Shown one piece after another: positions 22,690 to 34,900 of a DNA stretch of 64,000 bases (position 1 is the stretch's first letter; each line of letters starts with the position of its first letter). A program made the position numbers and the translations under genes. The notes under the pieces are model-generated. The model made no database searches and was not told where the DNA came from. It saw only the letters and a list, made by a program, of their open reading frames with translations. The stretch spans positions 1 to 64,000 of the forward strand of contig JAVSML010019189.1 of the NCBI GenBank assembly GCA_038503035.1. The letters run 5' to 3'. Origin of the DNA: Crocodylus rhombifer (taxonomy: Eukaryota; Chordata; Crocodylia; Crocodylidae).

Positions 22690-24291
22690 ACAGGAGGCTT
22701 CCTGATTTGGGACAGAGAATTGAGTGAGAGGAGGTGGTGGTGGGTTAAATGTCATCCAGGCTGGTGAGGACATTGAGCCTTCCAGTGTCCTGGTTGGCCA
22801 CAATAATGACAACTGCCATTATTTTGGGACTGAAATCCTCCTCATCCCATACCACGACCACGTCCCCTGCCTCTGAACTGTCCTTGATGGAAACCTTGGC
22901 TTCTGCCCCTGCCTAAAGTCTGTAATTGCAATGACACTAGCTTAGTTTCTGTGGATTCCTTTTTCTTTTCCTAGCAGGTTGTACAATGATTTGCAATGGT
23001 GACTAGTTCTGCAAGTGGCTTAGTCTGCCAGTCTACAGCAATTGTGCACAGCTGTTCTTGGACTTTAGAAAGAAGTCCATGGACAAAAGCAGAAGCAAGA
23101 ACTTCTGGGGCAGTTTTGGCTGCATTTTCAATACCAGAATGTTTTTCAAATACTAGTTTTAAGCGGTCCATGTAGTCTGCTGGGGATTCTCCCTTATTTT
23201 GTTTACAGTTATGTATTTTGGCCCAGTCAGTTTTCCTGGGGCAAATTTTAAGCACAGCCTCAAGGAGGCATCTTCGGGCATCTATTAGTGATCTCCTATT
23301 CCGGGGTCTTGAGTAGGCCAAGTAGCCTGTGCGTTGAGGCAGGTGCAGATCTCAGAGGGCAGAACACTTCTCATTAATTGGTTCAACTCTGCCCATGTTG
23401 GATCATAACATTGGATTACAGTGTCTAATTCATCTCTAAATTTTTGGGGTTATTCTCTGATGTTGGGAAATTGTTTAACAAGGTTTAGGAGATCTCCTGG
23501 GGTCCAGGGGACAGGGACTGTGATTGTAGTTTCCCCATTTGGACCTTGTCCTGGAAGTTGGCATAAAAGCATAAGCTGAGCCTTTTTAGATTTTAAAGAA
23601 GGGGATGGACCATACTGAGTACCAGACCTTAAACAAGAGGAGGGGGTTGAGATTTCAGGAGACAGATGCCATGCCTCCAGTGGATGTGGGCATGCCCCAG
23701 GGGCAGGTGACGGTTGTTGAGTGATAGTTTCCTGGTGAGGTGGGCTAATCTTGCCAGAAGAGTCTATTTGGTTACTTTGGACTTCTTCAGGTTCAGATTG
23801 TGCCTGAGGCTGATATGGGGGTGGTACATTAAGAAAATCAATTATATCTTCTGCAGAGTCATTCTCAGTTATTTGTGGATAAAGTTGTTTTGGTGCTGAT
23901 GGTACTATTGCTGGGGGGGGAGGGGGCCTTTTGGTGCACTTTTCTGTTTTAATTCCTTTATCTGAGATTTCAGTTTCTCTTGGGAGTCCTTAAGACTCTG
24001 AATTTGAGATTCTTGATGTCTTTTGAAAGCTTCTTCATACCAATCAAAAAATGTGTCCCACTGAGTCTGTGGTATATTACTACCTCTTAACTCAAGGTCT
24101 CTGTGGAGATGAACAATTTTACTTAAATCAAATGTTCCATCCAGGGGAAACTGCTGGCTAAAATCATCTCTGGTATACCAATTCCACTTGTCTAGAGACT
24201 TACAACTTTTATGGCCATAGTGTGTGTACATGTACAATGCTGAAGTCCCTTTTGGCGGAGCCGGTATGCCTTTAGACTCTCTGCTCCCCAT
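22690..24291 (-). pseudogene. ERV gag (matrix, capsid, nucleocapsid), frameshifted
   Basis: Structural polyprotein. The start at 24291 gives MGSRES, a myristoylation-type N terminus, and an open matrix-like part to 23905 ending in a Lys-rich coiled stretch. The middle is broken by stops. The capsid C-terminal part is open at 23321-22971 (SPADYMDRLKLVFEKHSG region). The nucleocapsid has an RG-rich stretch and one CCHC zinc knuckle, CHYCGQPGHWKAQC, near 22770-22813. Confidence 0.85.
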
Positions 24292-25126
24292 ATCTTTAAA
24301 CTCAATTCACACAGGTCTTTCATACAGGAATGGCTTATTCAGGGTATCTGGTCAGGTTGTGAGATTTGCTAGTGGCACAGAGATGCTGTGGCTAATGTCC
24401 AAAGACAAGACTCCACTGCAGTAATGGCACACAATGCAGTTACTCACGGTTAGACAGGGCTAATTTATGAGGGTAGGGAAAGGGTAAACCTGTCCACTGG
24501 GTCAAGAGGTTCCAGTTGGGCCCCCTTGCATTCAGAACTGCTCTTCTGGACAGCCTTGGGGCGGCTGAACCCAACCTTAATCTCAGACCTGGTCAGTGGC
24601 TCATATTTCTCAATTCATACTCTCAATTCACACAGGGGAATTTCTGCATTGAGGCATGAGGTTCAGGAGCAGTTCTTTAGTCTCAGCCTTGGTCAACGCT
24701 TATTGTGGAAAACACTCACACTCTAAGAGTTTTCACCTTGCACCCTTGCTTTCGAAGAGCACACAGAACAAGTCCAGTGTCCTCGAGGCGGCTGCACAAG
24801 GTTTCCACACCTGGCCTCAGAGAGACCTCATAGTTCTTTACAGAACTTAACTCAATTCACACGGGGAAATACTTTCATTGACAACAGCAACACGAGTCTG
24901 TAACCTTAACTCTTTCTACTCACAGTTACTACTTATACATGGGTCTGACAGTTCTGGCAGAAAAAGTTTGGATAGGGTGAGCCTCAGGCAGGAATCAGGA
25001 AGACACAGAGACAGCCTCTCACTGAAAAGCCTCAATAGAGATTTCAAAAGGTCTCTTACCTTGGCTTGGCACCAGGGCTTCAGTGAAGAGATATCTGTGT
25101 CCCAACTGATCACTCCGGGCATCTCT

Positions 25127-25144
25127 ATCCGAGTCACAGCACCA
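25127..25144 (-). other. Retroviral primer-binding site, tRNA-His type
   Basis: TGGTGCTGTGACTCGGAT on the minus strand, three bases after the 5' LTR. It is complementary to the 3' end of tRNA-His with one C-to-T difference from the form I know (TGGTGCCGTGACTCGGAT). Confidence 0.8.
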
Positions 25145-25147
25145 AAT

Positions 25148-25513
25148 TGTGGAAGAAATCAAACTTTGCATTGTGGTTGAATCAGAACTGACAGAGCCAG
25201 CTTTTCTTTATTGAGGGGCTATACTGTGATCACAGGGAGAATTCCATACAGCGAGGGAATCACTCACTTGTCTGTTCAAAGGAATCCTCTCCCTCCCTCA
25301 GTTTCTAAGCATTTTTATACTTAAGACAGATAAAGAGAAAAAAAATATGACCTTGAAGAAACTAAAACAAACTTACTTCTGTGCACAGAGTAATAATGCA
25401 GGAATTTTTTTATCTCAGAACATATAACTGAAATAAGCAGTATTAGCACTTCTGGTCTCTGTCTGTTTTTTCTAGTCAGAGAGGCCAAAAGCCTGATTAA
25501 ATTCACTTTAATA
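25148..25513 (-). repeat. Provirus 5' LTR
   Basis: 366 bp, about 99% identical to 17991-18352. The terminal TG at the U3 end has mutated (reads TA on the plus strand at 25512-25513). CTAC target duplication follows. Confidence 0.92.
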
Positions 25514-26021
25514 CTACCATGTGGGAGATCTGCTTTCAAGTCCCAGTTGGGGTGAGTGAAGTAATAGGGAGAAATTCTTGTTGCAGTGGAAAGGGGTCAT
25601 TGTGTTTTCCCCCCTTTCTCCCCCTCCAGGTACCTAGGCCCTATATTCCCTGTTATTTGACATTTTGTATTTATTTTGTGCCTTTTATATTTCACCAGCC
25701 AGTATTGTTTGTTCTGCTGTTTGTGTTTTATATTTTGTTAATCCTGTCTCTTGTCAACTGGATGAATACGTCTATGATTGTAAGTGTCTAACCTTTGTTG
25801 AATCTTGCCCCCTCGGGGCATTGTAGTGTCCCCTATACCACCTGGTTTATGCCTGTTATGTTCCCAGTACTGTTCTATCATTAAAAGGTATATGGTTAAG
25901 TCCTCATCGGTGGTCTGGCTCTGCTCTATAGGGGGAGGAGAGTCCCTACACCTGCCATGGAGCTTGTGCACCTGCTTTGATCCCTTCAACTGAAGAGGGG
26001 GTACTTTGTGGAGTACTGCCC

Positions 26022-27350
26022 ATGTTACAGATTTATAAGAACTCATGGTGCTCAGGAGAGGTACTGGATGGCTGGAAAAGAGCCAATGTGGTCCCAATCT
26101 TCAAGAAAGGAAGGAGGGAAGACCCAGGGAATTACAAACCAGTCAGTCTGACATCCATCCCTGGAAACATCCTGGAGAAAATTACCAAGGGTTCCATCAA
26201 CAGCAGGCTAACGGAAGGTAACTTTTGGAGTGCTAGCCAACATGGATTTGTTGCTGGAAGGTCCTGCCTGACCAGCCTCGTCTCCTTCTATGACCAGGTG
26301 ACACATTGCCTGGGCAAGGGAGATGAGGTTGATGTCATATATCTGGATTTCAAGAAGGCCTTTGACTTGGTCGAGGCTGCAGTTCTCCCCTTTAGCCATA
26401 AGGACATTATGGGAGACCATCTCACAGTCCAATGGCTTGGGAACTGGCTCTGGGGTCAGACCCAAAGAGTATTAGTTGATGGAAACAAATCAACTTGGTG
26501 CAAGGTGACCAGTGGTGTCCCTCAGAGCTTAGTGCTTGGGCCAATACTCTTCAACATCTTCACAAATGATCTGGATTCAGGCATCAGATGCAAACTGGCA
26601 AAGTCTGCAGATGACATTAAACTATGGGGGAAGGCGGTAACATTGGAGGATAGGCTGGGGATACAGGCTGACTTGGACAGCTTCGCAAGGTGGACAGACC
26701 AAAACCTGATGGCATTTAATGCAGAGAAGTGCAGGGTGCTCCACCTTGGGAGGAAGAACCAGCATCACACTTATAGGCTCAGCAGTGCTATACCACAACC
26801 AAAAGAGACTTGGGGGACTTGACTGACCACAAGATGAACATGAGCCATGAATATGATGCCGTAGCTGGCAAAGCAAAGCAAACTCTGGCATGCATCCGCT
26901 GATGCATCTCAAGCAAAACCAGGTACATCATCCTCCTGCTCTACTCAGCCTTAGTGAGGCCACAGCTGGAGTACTGCATCCAGTTTTGGGCCCCCACTTC
27001 AGGAGGGAAGTGGATAAGCTTGAGAGAGCTCAAAGGAGAGCCACCCACATGATCAAAGGCCAAGAAAGCAAGCCTTACAAGGAGAGGCTGAGGGGCATGG
27101 GGCTCTTCAGTTTGGAGAAGAGAAGGCTCAGTGGGGACTTGGTGGCTGCCTTATAAGTAGATAAGTGGGGTACTCCAACATCTGGGAGAACAGTTGTTCA
27201 CCAGAGCTCCCCAAGAGATAACACGGTCAAATGGCCACAAACTTCTGGAAAGCCAATTTAGACTGGATGTAAAGAAAAACTCCTTTACAGTCCAAGTGTC
27301 CAGGATCTGGAACAGACTCCCCCCAGAGGAAGAGAAGCTCACTGAGTTAC
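26022..27350 (+). pseudogene. Old CR1 LINE, right part: reverse transcriptase
   Basis: Continues the CR1 interrupted at 17453. RT blocks in order: WKRANVVPIFKKG, the QHGFVAGRSC block, VDVIYLDFKKAFD, SGVPQ, and the palm motif decayed from FADD to SADD (26604-26615). One frame is open from 25977 to 26822; the 3' thumb part (26890-27340) is in other frames. It lacks its own 3' tail because the next CR1 abuts at about 27350. Confidence 0.88.
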
Positions 27351-27375
27351 AGCCCCAAAGGAAAAGGCTAAGGAT

Positions 27376-28284
27376 GTGGTAGTCATGGGGGACCTGAACT
27401 TCCTGGACATCTGCTGGGAAGAGCAGTCAGCCAGGTCAGATTGTTCACGTAGGTTCTTAGACAGAGTGCAGGACCTCCATCTAACCCAGGAGGTGCACAG
27501 CTCCACCAGGGGGGACGCCTTGTTGGACCTAGTGCTGGCCACGGGTGATGACCTGGTGAGAGGGCTGCAAGTGCTCGACCACCTGGGCAACAGCGATCAT
27601 CGCCTGCTGGAATTCACCATCCAGCGCAAGGTGGCAAAGGCAAGCAGTAAGGCAGTGGCCCTAGACTTTAGAAGGGCAAACTTCAATGAGATAAGGAGGA
27701 TAGTTGGAGAAGCGCTGAGATCCCAGAGGGGATGGGAGCCAGGTGTCCAAGGTGAGTGGTCGCTGCTTAAGGAGACGATCCTCCAAGCCCAAAGGAAGGT
27801 AATCCCAACAAGGATCAAAGGGAGCAGGAGAGCACACAAGCCTCCATGGCTCACCAAAAGCATCCAGGAATGTCTCCTTGCTAAAAAGGAGGCTTACACC
27901 CAATGGAAAGAAGGGGTCATCACCAGGGAGGACTATTCTGCAGTTGCTCGGGGATGTAGGGGGGTAGTTAGGAAGGCCAAGGCGGAGATGGAACTGGGAC
28001 TAGCTTCCCAGATTAAGGACAATAAGAAGTCCTTTTTTAAATACATAGGAGGTAAAAAGAAGGTCCCAGGTAATGTGGGGCCCTTGCAGGATGCGTTGGG
28101 AAACTTGGTCGTCACACCAGACGACAAAACTAACATGTTTAACGAGTTCTTTGCCTCCATCTTCCTAAGTAGGGACCAGGACAGCCACCTCCCTGCTGGG
28201 CCCCCCTCAGGCCCTGGGGGAGGCACACCTAGGCCAAGGGTTAGCGAGGATTTAGTTAGGGAGCTTCTGGAGGGGACATTTTAA
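27376..28284 (+). pseudogene. CR1 ORF2, endonuclease C-terminal half and linker
   Basis: A 302-codon open stretch. It retains the GDLN catalytic block and the SDH-type block of the APE fold, plus the KAFVY-like linker (NKKSFFKYIGGKKK). The N-terminal half of the endonuclease is absent through 5' truncation. Confidence 0.88.
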
Positions 28285-28418
28285 AGTCAGCCGGTCCGGA
28301 TGATCTCCACCCTAGAGTTCTAAAGGAACTGGCCCAGGTCATTGCAAGTCCCCTGGCATGGCTTTATGAGCACTCGTGGTGCTCTGGAGAGGTACCAGAG
28401 GACTGGAAGAGGGTCAAC

Positions 28419-29393
28419 GTGGTTCCCATCTTCAAAAAAGGGAGGAGGGATGACCTGGGAAACTATAGGCCAGTTAGTCTTACCTTGATCCTAGACAAGC
28501 TCTTCGAGAAAATTATTCTGGCACACATCCAGGAGGGGCCAGCAGAGGCCAGCATGCGTAGGGGCAACCAGCATGGGTTCATCAGTGGCAGGTCCTGTCA
28601 GACCAACCTGGTGGCCTTTTATGATCAGATCACCAGATCATTAGATGCAGGGGTAGCAGTGGACATAGTCTTCCTGGACTTCCGGAAGGCTTTTGACACT
28701 GTTTCTCACCCCGTTCTCATTAAGAAACTGGAGGGCTGTAGCGTAGACATCCACACAGTCAAATGGGTTGCCAACTGGCTGGAGGGCTGCACCCAGAGGG
28801 TGGTAGTGGATGGGTCCTTCTCAACCTGGAAGGACGTGGGCAGTGGGGTTCTGCAGGGCTCGGTCCTCAGGCCCGCACTGTTCAACATCTTCATCAGTGA
28901 TTTGGACGAGGGGGTAAAAAGCACCCTGTTCAAATTTGCTGATGACACTAAGATGTGGGGGGACGTGGGCACACTAGAAGGAAGCAACAGGATACAGTCA
29001 GACCTAGACAGGTTACAAGGGTGGGCAGATGAGAATAGGATGGGTTTCAACACTGAAAAGTGCAAGGTGATGCACCTGGGGAGGAACAACCAGCACCATA
29101 CCTACAAGTTAGGGAACTCCCCTCTTGTCAGCATGGAGGCGGAAAAGGATCTTGGAGTCATCATTGACTCCAGGATGAACATGGGTCAGCAGTGTGGGGA
29201 GGCAGTTAGGAAGGCCAACCGTACCTTGTCATGCATCCACAGATGCATTTCAAGCAGGTCAAAAGAGGTGATCCTCCCCCTCTATGCGGCACTGGTCAGG
29301 CCGCAGTTGAGTACTGCGTCCAGTTCTGGGCGCTGCACTTCAAGAGGGATGTGGACAGCATCGAGAGGGTCCAGAGGAGGGACACTCACATGA
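28419..29393 (+). pseudogene. CR1 ORF2, reverse transcriptase
   Basis: A 324-codon open stretch with all central RT blocks, including NQHGFISGRSCQTNL, LDFRKAFD and KFADDTKMW. The GVPQGS block reads GVLQGS. A frameshift near 29306 ends the frame in the thumb. Confidence 0.9.
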
Positions 29394-29825
29394 TATGGGG
29401 ACAGCAGGGCAGGCCCTATGAGGAGAGGGTACAGGACCTGAACCTGTTCAGCCTCCAAAAGAGAAGACTGAGGGGGGATCTTGTGGCCTGTTATAAACTA
29501 GTCAGGGAGGATCAGCAGGCATTGGGGTAATCCCTGTTCCCTCGAGCACCCCCAGGAGTGACCAGGAATAACAGTCACAAGCTGGCAGACGGAAGGTTTA
29601 GGTTAGACATCAGGAGGCACTACTTCACTGTTAGGGTGGCTAGGGCCTGGAACCAACTTCCAAGGGATGTGGTGCAGGCTCCTACCCTGGGGGGGTTTAA
29701 GAGGGGGTTAGATGAACACCTTGCTGGGGTTGTTTGACCCCAGTACTCTTTCCTGCCATGGCAGGGGGTCGGACTAGATGATCTGTTCAGGTCCCTTCCG
29801 ACCCTAGAAACTATGAATCTATTGA

Positions 29826-31185
29826 AAAAAACCAGGAGGGCTATGCTTGGGGAATGTGGGGGAGGGAGAACACACAAACAAGGGCTGGGAGACTTGAGCT
29901 GGTTTACTCAGCCACACAAAAAAAGACCAGGGCAGGGGGGGGGACCACAGGACTTACCACACAAGGGCAAAAACACACGGGGAAGTCTGCTGAAATGGGC
30001 GACTGGTGCCACCTTATTCAGGGGGGCTTTTGCCCTCCCAGTAACCAGTCAGTGTTGGGGGGGTCACCCACAGCCAATCTCACTGACAGAGGCGGGGTCT
30101 CCCCCTGCAGCAGGATTTCACTGACCGGGGTGGGGGGTTGCGGCCAATCACGAGGTGGCTGATCAATCTCTGCAGCTGCTTCCAGAAGTGGCTGCAGCCA
30201 CTTCCAGGAGTGCTGCTCCTCAGCTGGTGCTTGCAAGGGGGGGCACTGGCAGCAAGCATGGCCAGTCAGAGGGTGCATGTGCACCTCTATGCATTCCCTA
30301 CACCTCACCACTGGCTACTGAGGCAGATATAAAAGATGGCTGGAGTGGTGGAGGGGCCTTGTCCAGGAGGCCCTCAGGCCTCCACCCAGGTACACAGCAG
30401 CAGAACAATAGGCAGGAAAACAAACCAGGTTTCAGTGCAGTGAGGCAGCTGTGGGGGAGGCAGGAGCAATCAGTCAATTAGGGAATAATCCAGTGCAAGT
30501 GTGGTGTTGAGTGGTACAAGGTTGTGCAGCAGGAAATTTCCATCTCTCCTGAGAGCGGGTAGCAGCAGAATAGCCAGCAGCAGTAGCAGCAACAGCAGCA
30601 GCAGTGGTAGTAGCCATCCAGTTCAGCCACTCAGGGTGTGCTTCAGGTGAAAGTTGAGGTGAAGGTGGGAGGTGGCCTGCCAAGGTAGCTGGGGCAGGCA
30701 AGTAACCTTTGGGCTCTGGCAGTGATGGTGGGGGAGGGGCCCACAGGAAGTGTAGGCTTCCTCCCCATGCTGTCTCCCAACTGCAGCTTGGCAGCGGGCT
30801 GGGCAGCAGGTCGGAACAGGAGTGCAGGACCTGAGATGCAGTGCTAGGGTGCAGTGCAGTGCGGTGGGCCCCCTGCCGAGGCAGGGGGCAGCAGCATGCA
30901 GCATGCAGTAGAAATCTCCCCCTGGGGAAGCAGCAACAGGAACAGCAGCAGCCCAAGGCAGGAAGGGATGCATCCAACTTACTCCCAAAAGCTCTGGGAA
31001 CAAGCCAGCAGCAAGCAGTAGCCAGAGGCAGGAAGGGGCCTGACCATCTTCATCCCAGAAGCTCCTGAGACCAAGCTTGCAGCACCAAAGCAACAGCAGC
31101 AGCCTGGGACAGGAAGGGGTGTGGCCAACCTCCTCCCAGGTACTCCTCCCCCAGAAGCTCCTGCCTATTTGGGTTACCTAAATGC
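29826..31185 (-). repeat. ~1.3-kb dispersed repeat, copy 2 (inverted relative to 8985-10100)
   Basis: The reverse complement is colinear with 8985-10100: tail words at 29830-29990, the middle at 30640-30850, then CTG-rich and 'cccttcctgcct' units. CAG/GCA triplet runs lie near 30570-30615. It starts directly after the CR1 3' end. Confidence 0.65.
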
Positions 31186-31289
31186 CATGGGCCTTAAGGC
31201 CCACCCAACTAACTAGGGGCCCCTACGGTGTGGAGCCATTGAATAAATAACACAACAAAATGCTTGGGAAAACTAAGGCAAAATCAGGG

Positions 31290-31840
31290 TGGGAGTGTCA
31301 TGTGGGTCAAAGGGTCAAAACATGAAAAGAATTGTGCCTGAGGGGGACACCAAGCAGAGCCCCCTGGGCTGCACCCACCAGTCCTCAAAGGCATCCAAGG
31401 AGCCAGTGGACACTGCCCACTGGTGCTCTGTCTGGAAATGAGCAGGAGGTCCCAAGACTTGGTGGGGCCATGGATGAGGTGACCAAAAGCAAAAACATGG
31501 GAAGTGGTGGAAGGGCTGCATACTGGTACACTCAAAGGTCAAGTATGCCTGGGTCTCCCTCTGCCCACAGAAGGAGCAGGAGACTGGGGTGTCCATGAAG
31601 CTCACCACATGCTTGTGGCAACACCTCCATGGAGGAGCTGCCAGCTGACGTCCCTAGTGGCTCATGGGATGAAGGTGGAGTACAAGCTCAACCACTGGGG
31701 TGCCCCAGCCATGCCCTCACTAAGCAGGTCCCACCATTTAGTGCCTGGGCAGGACGCGAGGGCGGCATGATGGATCGTGTGGCACACGAGCGTGTAGAGG
31801 TAGTGGCGATGGACGGTGGAAAGGTGGACCACTCTTGTGT
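31290..31840 (-). pseudogene. Tx1/L1-like ORF2, C-terminal zinc-knuckle region
   Basis: Contains CSFCGQRETQAYLTFEC, the C-terminal Cys motif of L1/Tx1 ORF2 with the expected His replaced by Tyr, then the family's closing region. Separated from the RT by the CR1 insertion. Confidence 0.7.
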
Positions 31841-31841
31841 C

Positions 31842-32368
31842 ATAGTTTCATAGTTTCATAGTAGCTAGAGTCGGAAGGGACCTAGGTAGATCATCTAGTC
31901 CGACCCCCTGCCTTGGCAGGAAAGAGCACCGGGGTCAGATGACCCCGGCAAGGTGCTCATCTAACTTCCTTTTAAAAATCCCCAGGCTAGGAGCCTGCAC
32001 CACTTCCCCTGGAAGCCGGTTCCAGGCCCTAGCCGCCCTGACTGTGAAGTAGCGCCTCCTAATATCTAATCTAAACTTACCCTCCGCCTGCTTGTGACCG
32101 TTATTCCTGGTCATTCCTGGCAGCGCACGGGGGAACAGGGACTCCCCCAATACCTGCTGATCCCCCCTGGCCAGTTTGTAGCAGGCCACAAGGTCCCCCC
32201 TTAACCTTCTCTTGTGGAGGCTAAACAGGTTCAGGTCCCGTAGCCTCTCCTCATAAGGCCTGCCCTGCTGACCCCTGATCATACGAGTGGCCCTCCTCTG
32301 AACTCTTTCCATATTGTCCACGTCCCTCTTGAAGTGTGGCGCCCAGAACTGGACGCAGTACTCCAGCT
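31842..32368 (-). mobile_element. CR1 LINE 3' end inserted in Tx1/L1-like ORF2
   Basis: A 128-codon open stretch (32321-31935) encodes the CR1 C-terminal region (VQRRATRMIRGQQGRPYEERL). The 3' UTR ends in repeated 'tttcatag' at 31845-31862. Severely 5'-truncated; subfamily 2. Confidence 0.9.
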
Positions 32369-34900
32369 AGCTTAGGTGGTGGTGCAGGGAGCACCACAAG
32401 GCTGCAGGAGGCGCCGGCCCTACGACAAAGTCCAGTGGGCTGGAGGACACGGCGGGGGAAGGGGACTGCAATCATGCAGGACCTGGTCGACAAGGACAAG
32501 GGCATCAGGAAGTAAGGCAGATTTCACCTCCTGGACCAGACGGCACATTGTTCATAATTCATAGTTCAGGAGGTCTGCAACATGGATGACACAAGCCAGG
32601 ATCAACCTCTGTCACAACCGGAGTGCCTCTACTGTCAGCACCTCCAGATGAGGGTTCCAGAGGTGGGGCTCAATAAGCAAGTCAGTGCCCTGAACAAGTG
32701 TTGCAGGGGACCTGGAGCAGAGACCTGCCTCCAGGCCTATAGGAGGTCCTGGTAGAAATCCAGCAGCCCTTGCAGATCCTGCAGGGAGAAGCCCCACAGG
32801 CCGAGGACCTGCCAGTCATATCGGAGCACCTGGAAGTGGCAGAGGAAGGTGCTCCACAGGTTGTACCATGCCGCGTGGCTACTGACACTGTATAGCAGTC
32901 ACTGCAGGGCCTGAAGGTGAAACATCAGGACCTGGCTGGAGAGGCGAACTAGGCCCTGGCCGCCTTCCCACAAAGGGAGTCTCAGGCCCTCCACAGCAAC
33001 CCAGCGCCGTCCTGGCCAGAAAAACTCCAGTGCCCATCTCTGGAGCCCTGCCAGGACCTCAGGGGGACAGGCAGGGTGTGTAAGCAGTTCCAGAGCATGG
33101 ACAGGACCAGCTGGTTCAGCACCAGCACTCTCCCACTCATGAAGAAATACCTCAGGAGCCTTGCACACACCCAGAACAGCTCTACCACCCTTACCTCCAG
33201 CTGGTGCAGGCGGGGTCTGGTGGGGAGGGGTCTGTGAGGAACAGGTAGACTCCCGAATAGAGCAGCAAGCCTGCATTCCAGCAGATCCTGTGGAGCGTGG
33301 GTGGGAGTGAGACCATCTGCCACCTGTCGCCCACTACCAGGCCAGAGCTCTTGGCCCAGTTAACCTGGGCAGAGGAGGCAACCGAGTACAAGGCCTAGCA
33401 GGCCTCCACCTGCACCAGGTCACCTGAGTCCTGGATCACAAGGAGTATGTCATCAGCATATGCTGACAGGACCAGCCGCACAGCCTCCGCAGGAGAACAA
33501 GGAAGGGCTCTAGGACCAAGGCGTACAGCTGGTCTGACAGTGGGCAGCCCTGATGCAACTCTCTCCTAAATGGGATGGGCTCCACCAGGGTCCAGCTGAG
33601 TTTGACCAAACACTCTGCAGAGCTGTACAGCACCTGGAGAGCCTGCACAAAGCGGGACCTAAACCAAAGGCCTGCAGCATGCTTGTGAGGTACCCATGAT
33701 CCACCCTGTCAAATGCCTTCTCCTAGTTCAGGGATAGGAGAGTGAAAGACAGGTCTTCCTGGCATGCTAGTTCCAGGAGGTCTTGAATCAGGTACAGGTT
33801 GTTGAAGATGGGACATCTGGGCACCATGTATGTCTGGTTGGGATGGATCATATCCATCAGCATGGGCCACAGGCGCAGTGAGATGGCCTTTGCTGCCACC
33901 TTGTAGTCCATGCAGAGGAGGGACACAGGACATCAGTTCCTCATGTCATGGGGTTCCCCCTTCTTTGGCAGGGGGGTCAACATGGCCCTCTGGCATGACA
34001 TGGGGAGTTCCCCACTTGCCTCAGATTCAACCCAGACCACGGCAAAGTCCAGGTTGAGTACATCCAAGAAGGCCCAGTAGAACTCTGTGGTCATCCCATC
34101 AATGTCTGGTACCTTGTTGCCAGACATCAGGCAGAAGGTAGCCAAAAACTCAGCCAAAGTGAGAGGAGCCTCCAGCCAGTCCCTGTCACCCGCACTGACC
34201 TGTGGGAGTCCCTCCCACAGGGCCTGACTGGCTTTGGTGTTCGTCAGATGCAGGGAGAAGAGCTCTTTGTAGAAGGCTCGTGCGCGCTGGCACATCTCTC
34301 CTGGATCCATGAGGGAGTTGCCATCATCCGCCAGAAGGCAGGTGATGTCTTCTTGGCTCCCTGTCTCCTCTCCAGGGCATAGAAGAAGTGGGAACTGCAG
34401 TCCATATCCTGAAGGAGCTGGATGCATGAGCGGACAAATGCACCATGGGCACGATTGTCGTCCAGAGCATGAAGCTCTTCCCGCCTCTCCTGACTCTCTC
34501 TGCAGTGGGATGGGTTGGCTGGGTCAGTAGCCAGGCACCTACCCAGCTGCAGCACTTCTTGCTCGAGCTGCTCCCGAACTGCCTCCATCGGCTGGGTATG
34601 CCCCCGAGTATAGCTGTGGCAAAAAAGCCAGATGCGCACATTCCCCATATCCCACCATCTCCGAGCTGAGGGGAAAGCTGCCTGTTGCTCCCACCAGGCC
34701 AGCCAGAACTCCTGGAAAGCCTCCCTGAAGCACACATCCTCCAGCAGACTGGCATTGAAATGCCAGTAGGCCGACCCTAGATGCCTAGGTCCTAGCATGG
34801 CCAGGGTCCAGACAAGGTGGTGATTGCTGAAAGGAGTCAGCCAGATGCCAGAGGAGTGGGCCTGGGCAAAGTGCAACGCAGAGATATAAAGCCGGTCCAA
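32369..34900 (-). pseudogene. Tx1/L1-like ORF2: EN end, RT and thumb
   Basis: The open stretch 34900-34244 holds the end of the endonuclease (DRLYIS and the SDH-like FSNHHLV) and the linker. RT follows in broken frames: DIDGMTTEFYWAF and LTPLPKKGEP (34430-33933), DYKVAAKAISLRL and LLSLN.EKAFDRVDHGY (33926-33640), then the catalytic YADD (about 33445-33470). The thumb and later region extend to 32369 with many lesions. Confidence 0.8.

Larger units (their letters stand above)
17991..25513 (-). mobile_element. Endogenous retrovirus (gamma-type), defective provirus
   Basis: Two near-identical LTRs (17991-18352 and 25148-25513) flank gag, protease, integrase and env relics in retroviral order on the minus strand. 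The 4-bp CTAC target duplication is at 17987-17990 and 25514-25517. A tRNA-His-type primer site and a polypurine tract are present. Reverse transcriptase and RNase H are missing, all genes carry stops or frameshifts, and env is split by a solo LTR. The 5' and 3' LTRs differ by four substitutions and three short indels over about 362 bases, so the insertion is fairly young. It cannot replicate on its own. Confidence 0.93.
17454..26016 (+). mobile_element. LTR-like insertion (~1.03 kb own sequence), itself split by the provirus
   Basis: Own sequence is 17454-17986 plus 25518-26016. The old CR1 reading is interrupted exactly here and both edges carry TGCCC (17449-17453 and 26017-26021), a probable 5-bp target duplication. 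The left half has a CCAAT-type box (17589-17594) and a TATA-like GATAAAAG (17618-17625) on the plus strand; the right half has a polyadenylation-like ATTAAA. The termini are not TG...CA, so LTR identity is uncertain. Confidence 0.5.
27351..29819 (+). mobile_element. CR1 LINE (subfamily 2), endonuclease C-terminus to 3' end
   Basis: 5'-truncated inside the endonuclease. The first frame (27376-28284, 302 codons) covers GDLNFLDICWE, the SDHRLLEF motif and the linker; after a stop at the end of that frame, RT continues in another frame (28419-29393, 324 codons) with LDFRKAFDTVSHP and FADD (28932-28943). The thumb and 3' UTR with 'gccatggcagggggtcgga' end at 29819. The two long frames suggest a young copy disabled by few lesions. 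Confidence 0.9.
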
